Source: Alphaproteobacteria bacterium (lineage in GTDB: Bacteria; Pseudomonadota; Alphaproteobacteria; RF32; CAG-239). From it: a DNA stretch of 53,033 nucleotides. A program made the position numbers and the translations under genes. The stretch spans positions 1 to 53,033 of the forward strand of contig JAFTVD010000006.1 of NCBI GenBank assembly GCA_017465945.1. Direction: 5' to 3'. How positions within the stretch are numbered: the stretch's first letter is position 1; every line of letters starts with the position of its first letter. Shown here piece by piece: positions 27,120 through 35,392 of the stretch. The notes beneath the pieces are model-generated. The model had not been told where the DNA came from. It searched no databases and was given only the letters and a program-made list of their open reading frames with translations.

Positions 27120-29831
27120 ATGAAAGAAAGAGTTTGTTTAATTGATGGTTCGGGATATATTTTTAGAGCATATTTTGCAAGTCCAAAGATGACGAATCCG
27201 GAAGGTTTACCTGTTAATGCGGTGTATGGATTTTTGAATATGTTTTTATCATTAACAGCAAATATTGATTGTGATTATTGTTTGGTATTATTTGATGCTA
27301 AAAGGCAAAATTTTAGAAATGAATTTTATGCAGATTATAAGGCGACAAGACCTGAATTGCCTGATGATTTGAAACCACAATTTGAGCTTATTCATGAAGC
27401 GGTGGAAGCATTGAACCTTAATTGGTTACAAATGGAAGGATATGAAGCTGATGATTTGATTGCAACATATACTGATTTGGCGTTAAAAGAAGGAAAAGAG
27501 GTTACAATAGTTTCTGCTGATAAAGACTTGATGCAACTTATTAGAGATGGTGTTGAGTTTTATGATGGGATGAAAAATAAATTTTTCACAAAAGAAGATG
27601 TTAAGGAAAAATTTGGGGTATATCCTGAAAGAGTGGTTGATGTTCAGGCTTTGGCTGGTGATAGTACTGATAATGTTCCAGGGGTTCCTGGTATTGGGTT
27701 AAAAACTGCGGCTGAGCTAGTTAATACGTTTGGGTCTTTAGAAGGTGTTTTAGAAAATGCCCATATGATTAAACAAAATAAACGTCGTGAAGTGTTGATG
27801 GAGCATAAAGATGATGCTCTTGTTTCATTAAAACTTGTTACATTAAAGCCTGATGTTAAAGTTGAAAAGAGAATTGATGATTTTAGATGTTTGGCGCCAA
27901 ATCCAGATGTGTTAAATAAGTTACTTGATAGGCATGCGTTTAAAAGTTTGAAAAATAAGGCATCTAATTGGTTAAGACAAAAGTGTTCTTGTTTGCCTGA
28001 AGATGCAAAAAAAGAAGAGGTAAAAGTTTCATACAAGCTTGTAACTAGTTGTGATGAATTAAAAAAAATAAGTAAGGATATTAGAGAAAAGAATATTTTT
28101 GCTTTTAAGCCGTATGTGGGAAAAGATGGGGTTGTAGGAATTGGCGTTAGTTATGGTGTTGGAAATGGGTGTTATATACCTATAGCTAAAAATAATGATG
28201 GAGCGGATTTATTTTCGATTTCTTCTGCTGGCGATGGGGTTGATGTTGAAGATGTGAAAAAAATTCTAATTTCACTATTTGAAGATAAATCGGTTTTAAA
28301 GGTTTGTTTTAATTTAAAAGATAATTTACACATTTTATCATCAATAATAGGTAGAGATTTTGATATTGAAGGATATGATGATGTTAGTGTGATGAGTTAT
28401 GACCTTTTTAGCTCTGAAGTTGTGCATGATGTTGCTAATTTAAGTGTTAAAATGTTGGATAAAGAGCTACGATTAGCGGGGGAAAAATATAAAAAGATTG
28501 ATTTTGGTGCTGTTGGTTTAGAAGAAATATTTGAATTGATTTCAGAAGAGGTGGATTTTACTTTAAGAATTCATCAGATTTTGAAAGAGAAATTATTTGA
28601 AGATAAAAAGCTATTTATCTATGAGGCGATGGATAGGCCTTTAATTAAAGTTCTTTATGAAATGGAAAAAGAGGGGATTGCCCTTGATGCCTTAAAGTTA
28701 AAAGAACTTGATGTTATGTTTGATAGTATGTTAAATACGTTATCAAAAGAAATTTATGAAATTGCAGGAGAGGAATTTAATTTAAGTTCACCTAAACAGG
28801 TTGGTGAGATATTATATACAAAACTTGGGCTTAAAGGAAAAAAACATACGAGCGGTTCATTGAATACAAGTGCTGAAGTTTTGGAAAAAATGGCAGAAAA
28901 CCATGTGTTACCTCAAAAAATTTTGGAGTGGAGACAATATCAAAAACTAAAATCTACATACACAACTGCATTGTTAAATTTGATGGATAGAAATAATCGA
29001 GTTCATACAACATATAGTCAAATATCTGTTAATACTGGTAGGTTATCTTCATTAAATCCTAATTTGCAGAATATTCCGATTAGAACAGATATTGGACGAG
29101 AAATTAGAAAATGTTTTGTGGCAAAAAATGGGTGCAAAATTGTGGCAGTGGACTATTCACAAGTTGAATTAAGATTGCTTGCAACCATTGCAAATGTAAA
29201 GTTTTTAGAAAATTCGTTTAATGATGGTGTTGATATTCATAGAAAAACAGCTTCACAGGTTTTTGGTGTGGCGTATGATGAAGTATCTTCAATGTTGAGG
29301 CGAAGAGCAAAAGCAATTAATTTTGGTATTGTTTATGGTATGTCGGCATATGGGTTATCAAAAGAAATTGAGGTTAGTGTTGAAGAGGCTAATCAATACA
29401 TAAAATCTTATTTTGAAAATATGCCTGAAATTAAAGAATATATGGAAAATACTATTAATAAGGCCAAATTGGATGGATATGTTGAAACAATGTTTGGGCG
29501 AAAAATTAGTATTTTTGGAATAAAAGATGATAACAAAAGAATGGTACAATTTGGAGAGAGGGCGGCTATTAATGCTCCAATTCAAGGTAGTGCTTCTGAT
29601 ATAATTAAGTTATCAATGATAAAGTGTTTTTATAAGTTAAGGGAACTTGGATTAAAAACAAAGATGTTATTACAGGTGCATGATGAGTTGGTTTTTGAAG
29701 TGCCTGATGAAGAAGTTGAAACTGTGTCAAAAGTTGTAAAAGAAACAATGGAAGATGTTACTAATATTGCATTAAAAGTTTTGTTGATAGCTGAGGTTGG
29801 TGTTGGTAATAATTGGGAAGAAGCTCATTAG
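27120..29831 (+). CDS. polA: DNA polymerase I, proofreading site lost
   Basis: 903 residues. Residues 1-290 are the 5' nuclease (LIDGSGYIFRAYFA, GYEADDLIATY, VSADKDLMQLI, AGDSTDNVPGVPGIGLKTA). About 300-490 is the 3'-5' exonuclease domain, but the DxE motif is replaced (NIFAFKPYVGKDG) and NLKYD is NLKDN, so the metal-binding acids are missing and proofreading should be absent. About 500-903 is the polymerase: VAVDYSQVELRLLATIA (A), RRRAKAINFGIVYGMSAYG (O helix), LLQVHDELVFEVP (C). It fills Okazaki gaps and repairs DNA. Closely followed by a gph-like gene. Confidence 0.97.
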   Translation: MKERVCLIDGSGYIFRAYFASPKMTNPEGLPVNAVYGFLNMFLSLTANIDCDYCLVLFDAKRQNFRNEFYADYKATRPELPDDLKPQFELIHEAVEALNLNWLQMEGYEADDLIATYTDLALKEGKEVTIVSADKDLMQLIRDGVEFYDGMKNKFFTKEDVKEKFGVYPERVVDVQALAGDSTDNVPGVPGIGLKTAAELVNTFGSLEGVLENAHMIKQNKRREVLMEHKDDALVSLKLVTLKPDVKVEKRIDDFRCLAPNPDVLNKLLDRHAFKSLKNKASNWLRQKCSCLPEDAKKEEVKVSYKLVTSCDELKKISKDIREKNIFAFKPYVGKDGVVGIGVSYGVGNGCYIPIAKNNDGADLFSISSAGDGVDVEDVKKILISLFEDKSVLKVCFNLKDNLHILSSIIGRDFDIEGYDDVSVMSYDLFSSEVVHDVANLSVKMLDKELRLAGEKYKKIDFGAVGLEEIFELISEEVDFTLRIHQILKEKLFEDKKLFIYEAMDRPLIKVLYEMEKEGIALDALKLKELDVMFDSMLNTLSKEIYEIAGEEFNLSSPKQVGEILYTKLGLKGKKHTSGSLNTSAEVLEKMAENHVLPQKILEWRQYQKLKSTYTTALLNLMDRNNRVHTTYSQISVNTGRLSSLNPNLQNIPIRTDIGREIRKCFVAKNGCKIVAVDYSQVELRLLATIANVKFLENSFNDGVDIHRKTASQVFGVAYDEVSSMLRRRAKAINFGIVYGMSAYGLSKEIEVSVEEANQYIKSYFENMPEIKEYMENTINKAKLDGYVETMFGRKISIFGIKDDNKRMVQFGERAAINAPIQGSASDIIKLSMIKCFYKLRELGLKTKMLLQVHDELVFEVPDEEVETVSKVVKETMEDVTNIALKVLLIAEVGVGNNWEEAH

Positions 29832-29846
29832 AGGAGAGATAATTAG

Positions 29847-30479
29847 ATGATTATATTTGATTTGGATGGTACACTACTTGATACGGTAGAAGATTTGGCG
29901 GTTGCAGTAAATCACTCATTAAAAAAGTTTGGTTTTAAGGAAAAAAATATAGATGAAACAAAAAGACTTTTGGGGAATGGGATTGCGATACTTGTGGCGG
30001 GGGCTATTGAAAATGGAGAGAAGAATCCTAAATTTTGTGAAGCATATGAAGAATTTAAAAAATATTATAGTACTCATTTATATGATTATACTAAACCTTA
30101 TGATGGAATTATTGAATTGTTAGAAGAATTAAAACGTAGAAATATAAAAATGGGTATTGTTTCTAATAAATTTGATGAAGGAGTTAAGTGTTTAAGGAAA
30201 GAATTTTTTGCTGATTTGATTGAGTATGCACAAGGAATTAGTGAAACAGTAAAAAGAAAGCCTAATCCTGATGCTGTTTTTGAATTAATAAAATTGCAAA
30301 AAGCTCAAGATGAAGAAAATATTTATGTGGGCGACTCGGAGGTTGATATAGAAACTGCTAAAAATGCTGGATTAAAATGTATTTGTGTTAGTTGGGGATT
30401 TAGGAGTAGAGAGCAATTAATAAAAAGTGGGGCTAAAGTTATTATAGATAAGCCAAGTGAACTTTTAGGATATATTTAG
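29847..30479 (+). CDS. gph: HAD hydrolase, phosphoglycolate phosphatase-like
   Basis: A 210-residue haloacid dehalogenase superfamily phosphatase. Motif I is IIFDLDGTLLDTVEDL (nucleophile and acid Asp), motif II the GIVSNKF segment, the Lys loop ETVKRKPNPDAV, and motif IV VGDSEVDIETAKNAG. The cap and the VSWGFRS tail fit phosphoglycolate phosphatase, which clears 2-phosphoglycolate from DNA repair; substrate assignment is by family only. GAGGAGA precedes the ATG. It lies 15 bases after polA and is followed by a terminator. Confidence 0.87.
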   Translation: MIIFDLDGTLLDTVEDLAVAVNHSLKKFGFKEKNIDETKRLLGNGIAILVAGAIENGEKNPKFCEAYEEFKKYYSTHLYDYTKPYDGIIELLEELKRRNIKMGIVSNKFDEGVKCLRKEFFADLIEYAQGISETVKRKPNPDAVFELIKLQKAQDEENIYVGDSEVDIETAKNAGLKCICVSWGFRSREQLIKSGAKVIIDKPSELLGYI

Positions 30480-30488
30480 GTAAATAAA

Positions 30489-30517
30489 AAACGCTAGCTT
30501 TTGAAAGGCTAGCGTTT
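30489..30517. terminator. Bidirectional terminator after gph
   Basis: AAACGCTAGC (30489-30498) and GCTAGCGTTT (30508-30517) form a perfect 10-bp stem with A and T runs outside. It lies between the convergent gph and 30538 genes and uses the same GCTAGC core as 6641-6670. Confidence 0.85.
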
Positions 30518-30537
30518 AATTGGTAGATAGTAGAAGT

Positions 30538-31041
30538 TTAGATCCAACCTTTTTCAAAGAACCATTCTTTTGCTTCTTCGTAGTTGAGTTTCTTTTTGTG
30601 TTTCATATCTTGGTTTTCTTCATCGAGGAAATTGTCCCACAGATAATCCAAATAGTCTGAAAAGAAAGAACTGTCATCTCCGAAATTTTTTGCAATCTTT
30701 TGGATTGTGGTTTTTTGAAGCTTATCGCCGGCGCTGTCGATGATACACTCAATGAAATCTTCTTTGCTGTAGATTGTTGTTGGAACAGTTGTCAGCTTTA
30801 CGATTTCTTTTTCTGTCAGGTGAATGTCGGCATCTCTGACGAGAATAACGAGTATTTCATCAAGGAACGGAATATCCTCGTTTTTCATCTTTTCGATGAT
30901 GAGGGAGCAGATATTATCTTCAGCAGTGAGGATTGCTAATTGTTGGAAGAACTCCTTACCGACGGATCTGTCAGTATATTCTACACTTTCGAGTTTGTGA
31001 CACATTTCTTGAATGATCTTGTCTAAATCTTCTGTTTTCAT
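30538..31041 (-). CDS. Hypothetical acidic protein of foreign base composition
   Basis: A 167-residue, acidic, probably all-helical protein (start MKTEDLDKIIQEMCHKLE) with no signal peptide or membrane helix and a Trp-rich C-terminus (AKEWFFEKGWI). I recognise no family. By hand count it is about 38% GC against about 29% in the adjacent gph gene, and it uses codons such as GTC, CTC and GGC that its neighbours avoid. This suggests recent transfer. Monocistronic on the minus strand. An immunity-type protein is one possibility but nothing proves it. Confidence 0.75.
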   Translation of the reverse strand: MKTEDLDKIIQEMCHKLESVEYTDRSVGKEFFQQLAILTAEDNICSLIIEKMKNEDIPFLDEILVILVRDADIHLTEKEIVKLTTVPTTIYSKEDFIECIIDSAGDKLQKTTIQKIAKNFGDDSSFFSDYLDYLWDNFLDEENQDMKHKKKLNYEEAKEWFFEKGWI

Positions 31042-31240
31042 AATATAACAAAATTTTTTAGTGAAACATAAATATAATTAATACTTTTAGGCTTATAACA
31101 TATATTTTTATAGTTTTCAAGATAATTTTGTCTAATTTTGAAAATTTTTGTTGCAAAATAAAAAAAAAGGCGTAAAGTCCTTTGCAGAATATAATTCTAT
31201 AAGTTTAATATTAACATTGTAAATATGGAGAATAAATCAG

Positions 31241-31804
31241 ATGAAACAGTTAGCCGGAGCAATCAGAATCGGTTGGGTTATCGAATATAAAGGTAAACCA
31301 TGGACAATTACTAAAGCTCAACATATTAAACCTGGTAAAGGTGGTGCGTTTATGCAAGTTGAGATGAAAGCTGTTGAAGAAGGTACTAAAACTAATGAAC
31401 GTTTTAGAACAGAAGATAGCGTTGAAAAAATGATGGTTGAAGATAAAGATTGTCAATTTTTATTTGAAGATGGTACTGGCTTAACATTTATGGAATGTGA
31501 AACATTTGAACAATTCTCTATGCCAGCAGATATTTTAGGCGACTCGAGACCATTTTTAACAGATGGTATGGTGGTTCGTATTTCTCATATTAATGATAGA
31601 CCAATTTCTGTTCAACTACCACAACAAGTTGTTTGTACTGTTGTTGAAACAGAGCCTGTTATTAAAGGTCAAACAGTTACTTCTTCTTATAAACCTGCTA
31701 TTTTGGATAATGGTGTTAGAATTGGCGTTCCTCCATTTATTGCAACAGGTGAAAAAATTGTTGTTGGAACAGCTGAAGCAAATTATGTTGAAAGAGCGAA
31801 ATAA
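31241..31804 (+). CDS. efp: Elongation factor P
   Basis: EF-P relieves ribosome stalling at polyproline. The 187-residue protein has the KOW-like N-domain with HIKPGKGGAF, where Lys33 is the residue that other bacteria modify (beta-lysyl-lysine), then two OB domains (ERFRTEDSVEKMMVEDKD, SRPFLTDGMVV, PPFIATGEKIVVGT). Whether the modifying enzymes EpmA/EpmB exist is not visible. Its stop shares one base with the start of the SuhB-like gene, so they are co-translated. A TATAAT at 31190-31195 is a likely -10, but the -35 is weak. Confidence 0.96.
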   Translation: MKQLAGAIRIGWVIEYKGKPWTITKAQHIKPGKGGAFMQVEMKAVEEGTKTNERFRTEDSVEKMMVEDKDCQFLFEDGTGLTFMECETFEQFSMPADILGDSRPFLTDGMVVRISHINDRPISVQLPQQVVCTVVETEPVIKGQTVTSSYKPAILDNGVRIGVPPFIATGEKIVVGTAEANYVERAK

Positions 31805-32604
31805 TGGCTTATATTTCACCATTGCTTACTAATATTGTTACGATTGTAAAAAAGGCGTCAGTTAACCTTAGTCGTGACTTTAGTGAGATAGAACGTTTAC
31901 AAACTTCAATTAAAGGAAGTTTAGATTTTACTCGAATAGCGTTTGATAAGGCACAAAAAGGAATTGCTGTTGAGCTTTCTAAATTTGGTGATACATATCC
32001 TGTTGTGTTTGCGGGTAAGAATCCTGAAAAACTTAAATCATACTTTAGTGTATCTATTATTGAAGGGCTTGCTAATTTTGCTCATGGCAATCCATGGTTT
32101 GGGATTAGTGTTGCGTTGATTGATAATGGTGTTGTTGTTGCTAGCGTGATATATAATCCAGCTTTAGATGAACTTTTCTTTGCTGAAAAAGGAAAGGGGG
32201 CATTTAAGGAAGGATTTAGAAGCCATGAAAGACTTAGAGTTTCTGCAAAGCAAGAGCTTGAAGGTGCACTAGTTGCTGTTAAACCTGATGTTAATGATAA
32301 AGAAACAACATATAAATTTATCAATAATGTTGTTGGGGCAACAGGTGATGTACGTGTTAGCGGTGCTTTGGGGCTTGATTTAGCATATTTGGCAGCTGGT
32401 AAAATTGATGCTGTAATTGCTCCAAATGCAATGCAAGCAAGTATTGCTGCAGGTATATTACTTGTTAAAGAAGCAGGTGGTATGGTGCTTGATATTGAGC
32501 AAAAAGATACTCGAACTGAAGATTTGAAAATGGTGTTAAATTCTGGTAATTTGATGGCTGTTAACTTTAATTTGAGTCAAAAAATTGCTAAAGTTTTAAA
32601 ATAA
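31804..32604 (+). CDS. Inositol monophosphatase-fold protein lacking metal ligands (SuhB-like)
   Basis: 266 residues with the IMPase fold: TSIKGSLDFTRIAFDKAQ at the N-terminus, GLANFAHGNPWFGISVALI, RVSGALGLDLAYLAAGKIDAV and AAGILLVKEAGGMVLD. The magnesium ligands are gone: the EE pair is Ala70-Gly71, the DPxDGT loop reads SIIEGL (84-89), and the WDxAAG Asp is Ser213. It should therefore be catalytically dead. Being translationally coupled to efp and SuhB's known role in rRNA antitermination in E. coli hint at a structural role in RNA or ribosome biology (inference). Confidence 0.88.
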   Translation: MAYISPLLTNIVTIVKKASVNLSRDFSEIERLQTSIKGSLDFTRIAFDKAQKGIAVELSKFGDTYPVVFAGKNPEKLKSYFSVSIIEGLANFAHGNPWFGISVALIDNGVVVASVIYNPALDELFFAEKGKGAFKEGFRSHERLRVSAKQELEGALVAVKPDVNDKETTYKFINNVVGATGDVRVSGALGLDLAYLAAGKIDAVIAPNAMQASIAAGILLVKEAGGMVLDIEQKDTRTEDLKMVLNSGNLMAVNFNLSQKIAKVLK

Positions 32605-32628
32605 GTTTAAAAAAAAGCAAAATTATGC

Positions 32629-32657
32629 TTGCATTATATAAAAGTGTAGTGTATAAG
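32629..32657 (+). promoter_or_regulatory. Promoter of rpmE
   Basis: TTGCAT (32629-32634), 17-base spacer, TATAAG (32652-32657), about 40 bases before the rpmE start. Confidence 0.65.
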
Positions 32658-32698
32658 AAACGCAAAATTTTGTATGTAGTTAATAATTGGAGATAACA

Positions 32699-32929
32699 AT
32701 GAAAAAAGGTATTCACCCTGACTACCACGAGATTACATATGTAATGACAGATGGTACAGAAAAGAAAGTTAAGACAACTTGGGGTAAAGCTGGCGATAAA
32801 ATGACTTTGGAAATTGATCCAAAATCTCACCCAGCATGGACAGGTGTTCATCGTATGGTGGACTCTGGTGGTCAAGTTGGTAAATTTAACAGCAAGTTTG
32901 CTAAGTTTGGTTTAAAATCTGGTAACTAA
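32699..32929 (+). CDS. rpmE: 50S ribosomal protein L31
   Basis: A 76-residue L31 starting [20 protein letters not shown] and containing [21 protein letters not shown]. It lacks the CxxC zinc pairs, so it is the zinc-free form. The start with TTGGAGA upstream is clear; an earlier in-frame codon would lie in that site. It has its own promoter and a weak hairpin after it. L31 bridges the two ribosomal subunits. Confidence 0.95.
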   Translation: MKKGIHPDYHEITYVMTDGTEKKVKTTWGKAGDKMTLEIDPKSHPAWTGVHRMVDSGGQVGKFNSKFAKFGLKSGN

Positions 32930-32957
32930 GCAAATTGCTTTAAATTAAAGAAGATAA

Positions 32958-32990
32958 AGACCTGTATGCTAAATACAGGTCTAAATTTTA
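32958..32990 (+). terminator. Hairpin after rpmE
   Basis: AGACCTGTAT (32958-32967) and ATACAGGTCT (32973-32982) form a perfect 10-bp stem with a 5-base loop. The following T run is short, so it may be a terminator or an RNA-stabilising 3' hairpin. Confidence 0.6.
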
Positions 32991-33105
32991 AGAAAATAAA
33001 ACTATTGTAGAAAAACTGATATTTGGCTTGTATGTAATGCAATTTGGGTTTAGTTTATTAAAAGAATAGTTTTGAAGGAATTTTAATTCAAGAAAGGATG
33101 ATGAA

Positions 33106-33870
33106 ATGACAGCACCTTTGATGCCTAAAGCGACAGCCGTTTGGTTAGTTGAAAATACAACTTTAACTTTTAAACAAATTGCTGATTTTTGTGAATTGCA
33201 TGAGCTTGAAATTCAAGCTATTGCAGATGGTGATATTGCATATAATATTTTGGGTGTTAGCCCTATTTCTAATGGTCAATTATCAAGAGAAGAAATTGAA
33301 CGTTGTGAAAAAGATGAAAAAGCAGTTTTGACAGCATTACCTTTAGAAAAGAATGTTAAAGAAAGAAATGCTAAGGCTAAGAAAGTTCTTTCTCCAACTC
33401 AACGTTCTGAAAAACCAAATGCTATTTTGTGGATTTTGAAGAATTGTCCTGAAGTTATTGATTCTCAAATTTGTAAGCTTATTGGTACAACAAAGCCTAC
33501 AATTAATTCTATTAGAGAGGGTAAACATAGCAATCAGGCAAATCTTCGCCCTGTTAACCCTATGGCTGTTGGTCTTTGTTCTGAAAAAGAGTTAGAGAAA
33601 GCTATGCTTATTTCTCAACAACAAGCAGAATTAAAAGAAAATAAGGGTAAAAAGAAAAAGTCTGTTAAAAAAACAGTAAAAGCTAAAGAGGCTAAAGCTA
33701 AAAAAGAGGCTAAAGTTAAAAAAGAAGCTAAAGCAAAAAAAGAGCCTAAAGCTAAAAAAGAGCCTAAAGCAAAAAAAGAAACTAAAGCTAAAAAAGAGAC
33801 TAAGGCAAAAAAAGAAACTAAAGCAAAAAAAGAGCCTAAGGCAAAGAAAGAAACAAAAGCTAAAAAATAG
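33106..33870 (+). CDS. trcR: TrcR-like cell cycle regulator (DUF1013) with Lys-repeat tail
   Basis: Residues 1-175 match the alphaproteobacterial DUF1013/TrcR family: PLMPKATAVWLVENTTLTF, QIADFCELHELEIQAIADGD and NGQLSREEIERCE, then ILWILKNCPEVIDSQICKLI, a helix-turn-helix-like segment. TrcR is a transcriptional regulator linked to the cell cycle in Caulobacter. Residues 181-254 are an unusual basic tail; from about 198 it is a six-residue repeat (AKKEPK, AKKETK and variants) of about nine and a half units, resembling histone H1 tails, and would add non-specific DNA binding. AAGGATG precedes the ATG. It stands alone and ends in a terminator. Confidence 0.9.
   Translation: MTAPLMPKATAVWLVENTTLTFKQIADFCELHELEIQAIADGDIAYNILGVSPISNGQLSREEIERCEKDEKAVLTALPLEKNVKERNAKAKKVLSPTQRSEKPNAILWILKNCPEVIDSQICKLIGTTKPTINSIREGKHSNQANLRPVNPMAVGLCSEKELEKAMLISQQQAELKENKGKKKKSVKKTVKAKEAKAKKEAKVKKEAKAKKEPKAKKEPKAKKETKAKKETKAKKETKAKKEPKAKKETKAKK
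33697..33867 (+). repeat. 18-bp tandem repeat coding the TrcR tail
   Basis: Units of about 18 bp encoding AKKExK, with synonymous changes between copies. Copy number may vary between strains by slippage. Confidence 0.8.
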
Positions 33871-33888
33871 TCTGATGTTAAAAAGAAT

Positions 33889-33918
33889 AAAAACTCCTCA
33901 AGTTTGGGGAGTTTTTTT
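33889..33918 (+). terminator. Terminator after trcR
   Basis: AAAACTCCTC and GGGGAGTTTT pair across a short loop and run into seven or more T residues. Confidence 0.85.
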
Positions 33919-33987
33919 ATTAGCGTAAAATGATTTTTACTCTTTTTTTATTTATTGATTTTATGTTTATAGAAAAAAGAGGTAATT

Positions 33988-34698
33988 ATGAATATAGTTA
34001 AGTTTTCTATAAATCAAGATGTGTTAAAAATAGTAGCTCTTGTTACTATGACGATTGATCATATTGCAAAATATATTTTTGACGCATCTATGGATAATAT
34101 ATACGTGGGGATTGGGAGAATTAGTTTTCCTATTTTTGCATTTTTATTGATGAAACATTTAGCAACTAAGCAAATTTATAGTAAATATCTTATAAGATTG
34201 GGAATTTTTGGAGCTCTAGTTGTTGGATTATCTTTGCCATTTAGAGGTGTTGTGAAAGTTGCAAATATACTTCCATTTAATATACTTATTTCGTTTTTTG
34301 TTGCGGTTTTATTTTTATATATATGTAGTTTGATACAAAAAGAAAAAGGTCCTTTATGGGTAAAAATCTCGATGTTAATACTTAACTTATTGTATTGTGC
34401 GATGTTATCTTGTGTTTGTGATTATGGGATATATGGTTTTTTATTTTTAGTGTTACTTTATTTTTATTTTTATTTTATAAAGTCTTGTCGCATATTGTTA
34501 TTTCTAGTTCTTATTTTTTCTGGATTAATAAATATCAATAGTATGTTTTGGTTTGTTGGAGTTTTAACAACTTTGGTATTGCTTTTTAATGATTATGATA
34601 AAAAGAGCAAGAGGTTATTAAAAAAATGGTGGTGGTTTTATGTGTATTATCCGTTACACTTATTGATTATTGGTTTGGTGTCATATTTAGGGAATTAA
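33988..34698 (+). CDS. TraX family membrane protein
   Basis: A 236-residue polytopic membrane protein with about seven or eight hydrophobic segments. It opens LKIVALVTMTIDHIAKYIF, then GIGRISFPIFAFLL, and ends WWWFYVYYPLHLLIIGL, which are the signatures of TraX, the family of the F-pilin N-acetylase. Chromosomal members are found widely outside conjugation systems and probably acetylate a surface molecule. No pilin or tra gene is nearby, so the substrate is unknown. Start after AAAAGAGG. Confidence 0.85.
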   Translation: MNIVKFSINQDVLKIVALVTMTIDHIAKYIFDASMDNIYVGIGRISFPIFAFLLMKHLATKQIYSKYLIRLGIFGALVVGLSLPFRGVVKVANILPFNILISFFVAVLFLYICSLIQKEKGPLWVKISMLILNLLYCAMLSCVCDYGIYGFLFLVLLYFYFYFIKSCRILLFLVLIFSGLININSMFWFVGVLTTLVLLFNDYDKKSKRLLKKWWWFYVYYPLHLLIIGLVSYLGN

Positions 34699-34700
34699 AA

Positions 34701-34727
34701 AAAGTCCAACTTTGATTGTTGGACTTT
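34701..34727. terminator. Bidirectional hairpin between traX-like and dedA-like genes
   Basis: AAAGTCCAAC (34701-34710) and GTTGGACTTT (34718-34727) pair perfectly around a 7-base loop; it serves convergent genes. Confidence 0.8.
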
Positions 34728-34756
34728 AATGCTAACTTATAAATAGGTGTTATGTT

Positions 34757-35350
34757 TTATAGATATTTTATGATATAAAAACCACCAATTAAAAGTATTA
34801 CAAATATAATTGATAAAAGATTTAAGTTCTTTTCTATAAAAGTTTTCATTGGTTCACCGTAGCGTTTTAGTAGCCATGCGATAATATAGAAACGTAGTCC
34901 TCTTGCAAGAATTGAAGCAATGGTGAAAATAATGAAATCTAAACGAACAATACCTGATGCAATGGTTATTAACTTATATGGGATTGGGGTAACACCAGCG
35001 ATGAATACTATCCATGCACCATATTTGTGGTAGCTATTTTCAAATTCATGAAAACTTTCCATATAACCATAAAATTCAAGTAATGGTTTTGCGATTACTT
35101 CGTATCCAAATACGCCAATAGCATAGCCCAAACAACCACCTAAAACACTTGCAATAGTTGCAGTTCCTGCTATTTTGTAGGCGTCTTTTTGACAAGCTAA
35201 AACCATTGGTATTATCATTATATCTGGTGGAATTGGAAAAAATGAACTTTCAATAAAAGCAATAGCAAAAAGCCACATAAGAGCGTTAGGGCGTGATGCT
35301 AGGTCTAGAGTTTTATCATAAACTTTACGGGTTAAATCTTTTAGTGCCAT
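34757..35350 (-). CDS. DedA/YqaA family membrane protein
   Basis: A 197-residue VTT-domain (SNARE-associated/DedA) inner-membrane protein. Signature parts are FIESSFFPIPPDIMIIPMVL, GGCLGYAIGVFGYEV and FIAGVTPIPYKLITIASGI, the re-entrant loops of the family, with about four or five membrane segments. DedA proteins are lipid-scrambling or undecaprenyl-phosphate transport proteins in several bacteria; which one this is cannot be told. It converges with the TraX gene. The downstream half of the strand (35393-37541) carries unrelated genes with 42 bases between. Confidence 0.87.
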   Translation of the reverse strand: MALKDLTRKVYDKTLDLASRPNALMWLFAIAFIESSFFPIPPDIMIIPMVLACQKDAYKIAGTATIASVLGGCLGYAIGVFGYEVIAKPLLEFYGYMESFHEFENSYHKYGAWIVFIAGVTPIPYKLITIASGIVRLDFIIFTIASILARGLRFYIIAWLLKRYGEPMKTFIEKNLNLLSIIFVILLIGGFYIIKYL

Positions 35351-35392
35351 AACAATAGTATTCCTTATATGTGTTTGTTACGGCTTTGGATA

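Noticed and set aside
33697..33867. CRISPR-like repeat array
   Set aside because: The repeats are 18 bp, contiguous, in frame and encode the TrcR Lys-rich tail; there are no spacers.
33988..34698. Conjugation locus suggested by the TraX-like gene
   Set aside because: No pilin, relaxase or type IV secretion gene is nearby, and chromosomal TraX relatives are common.
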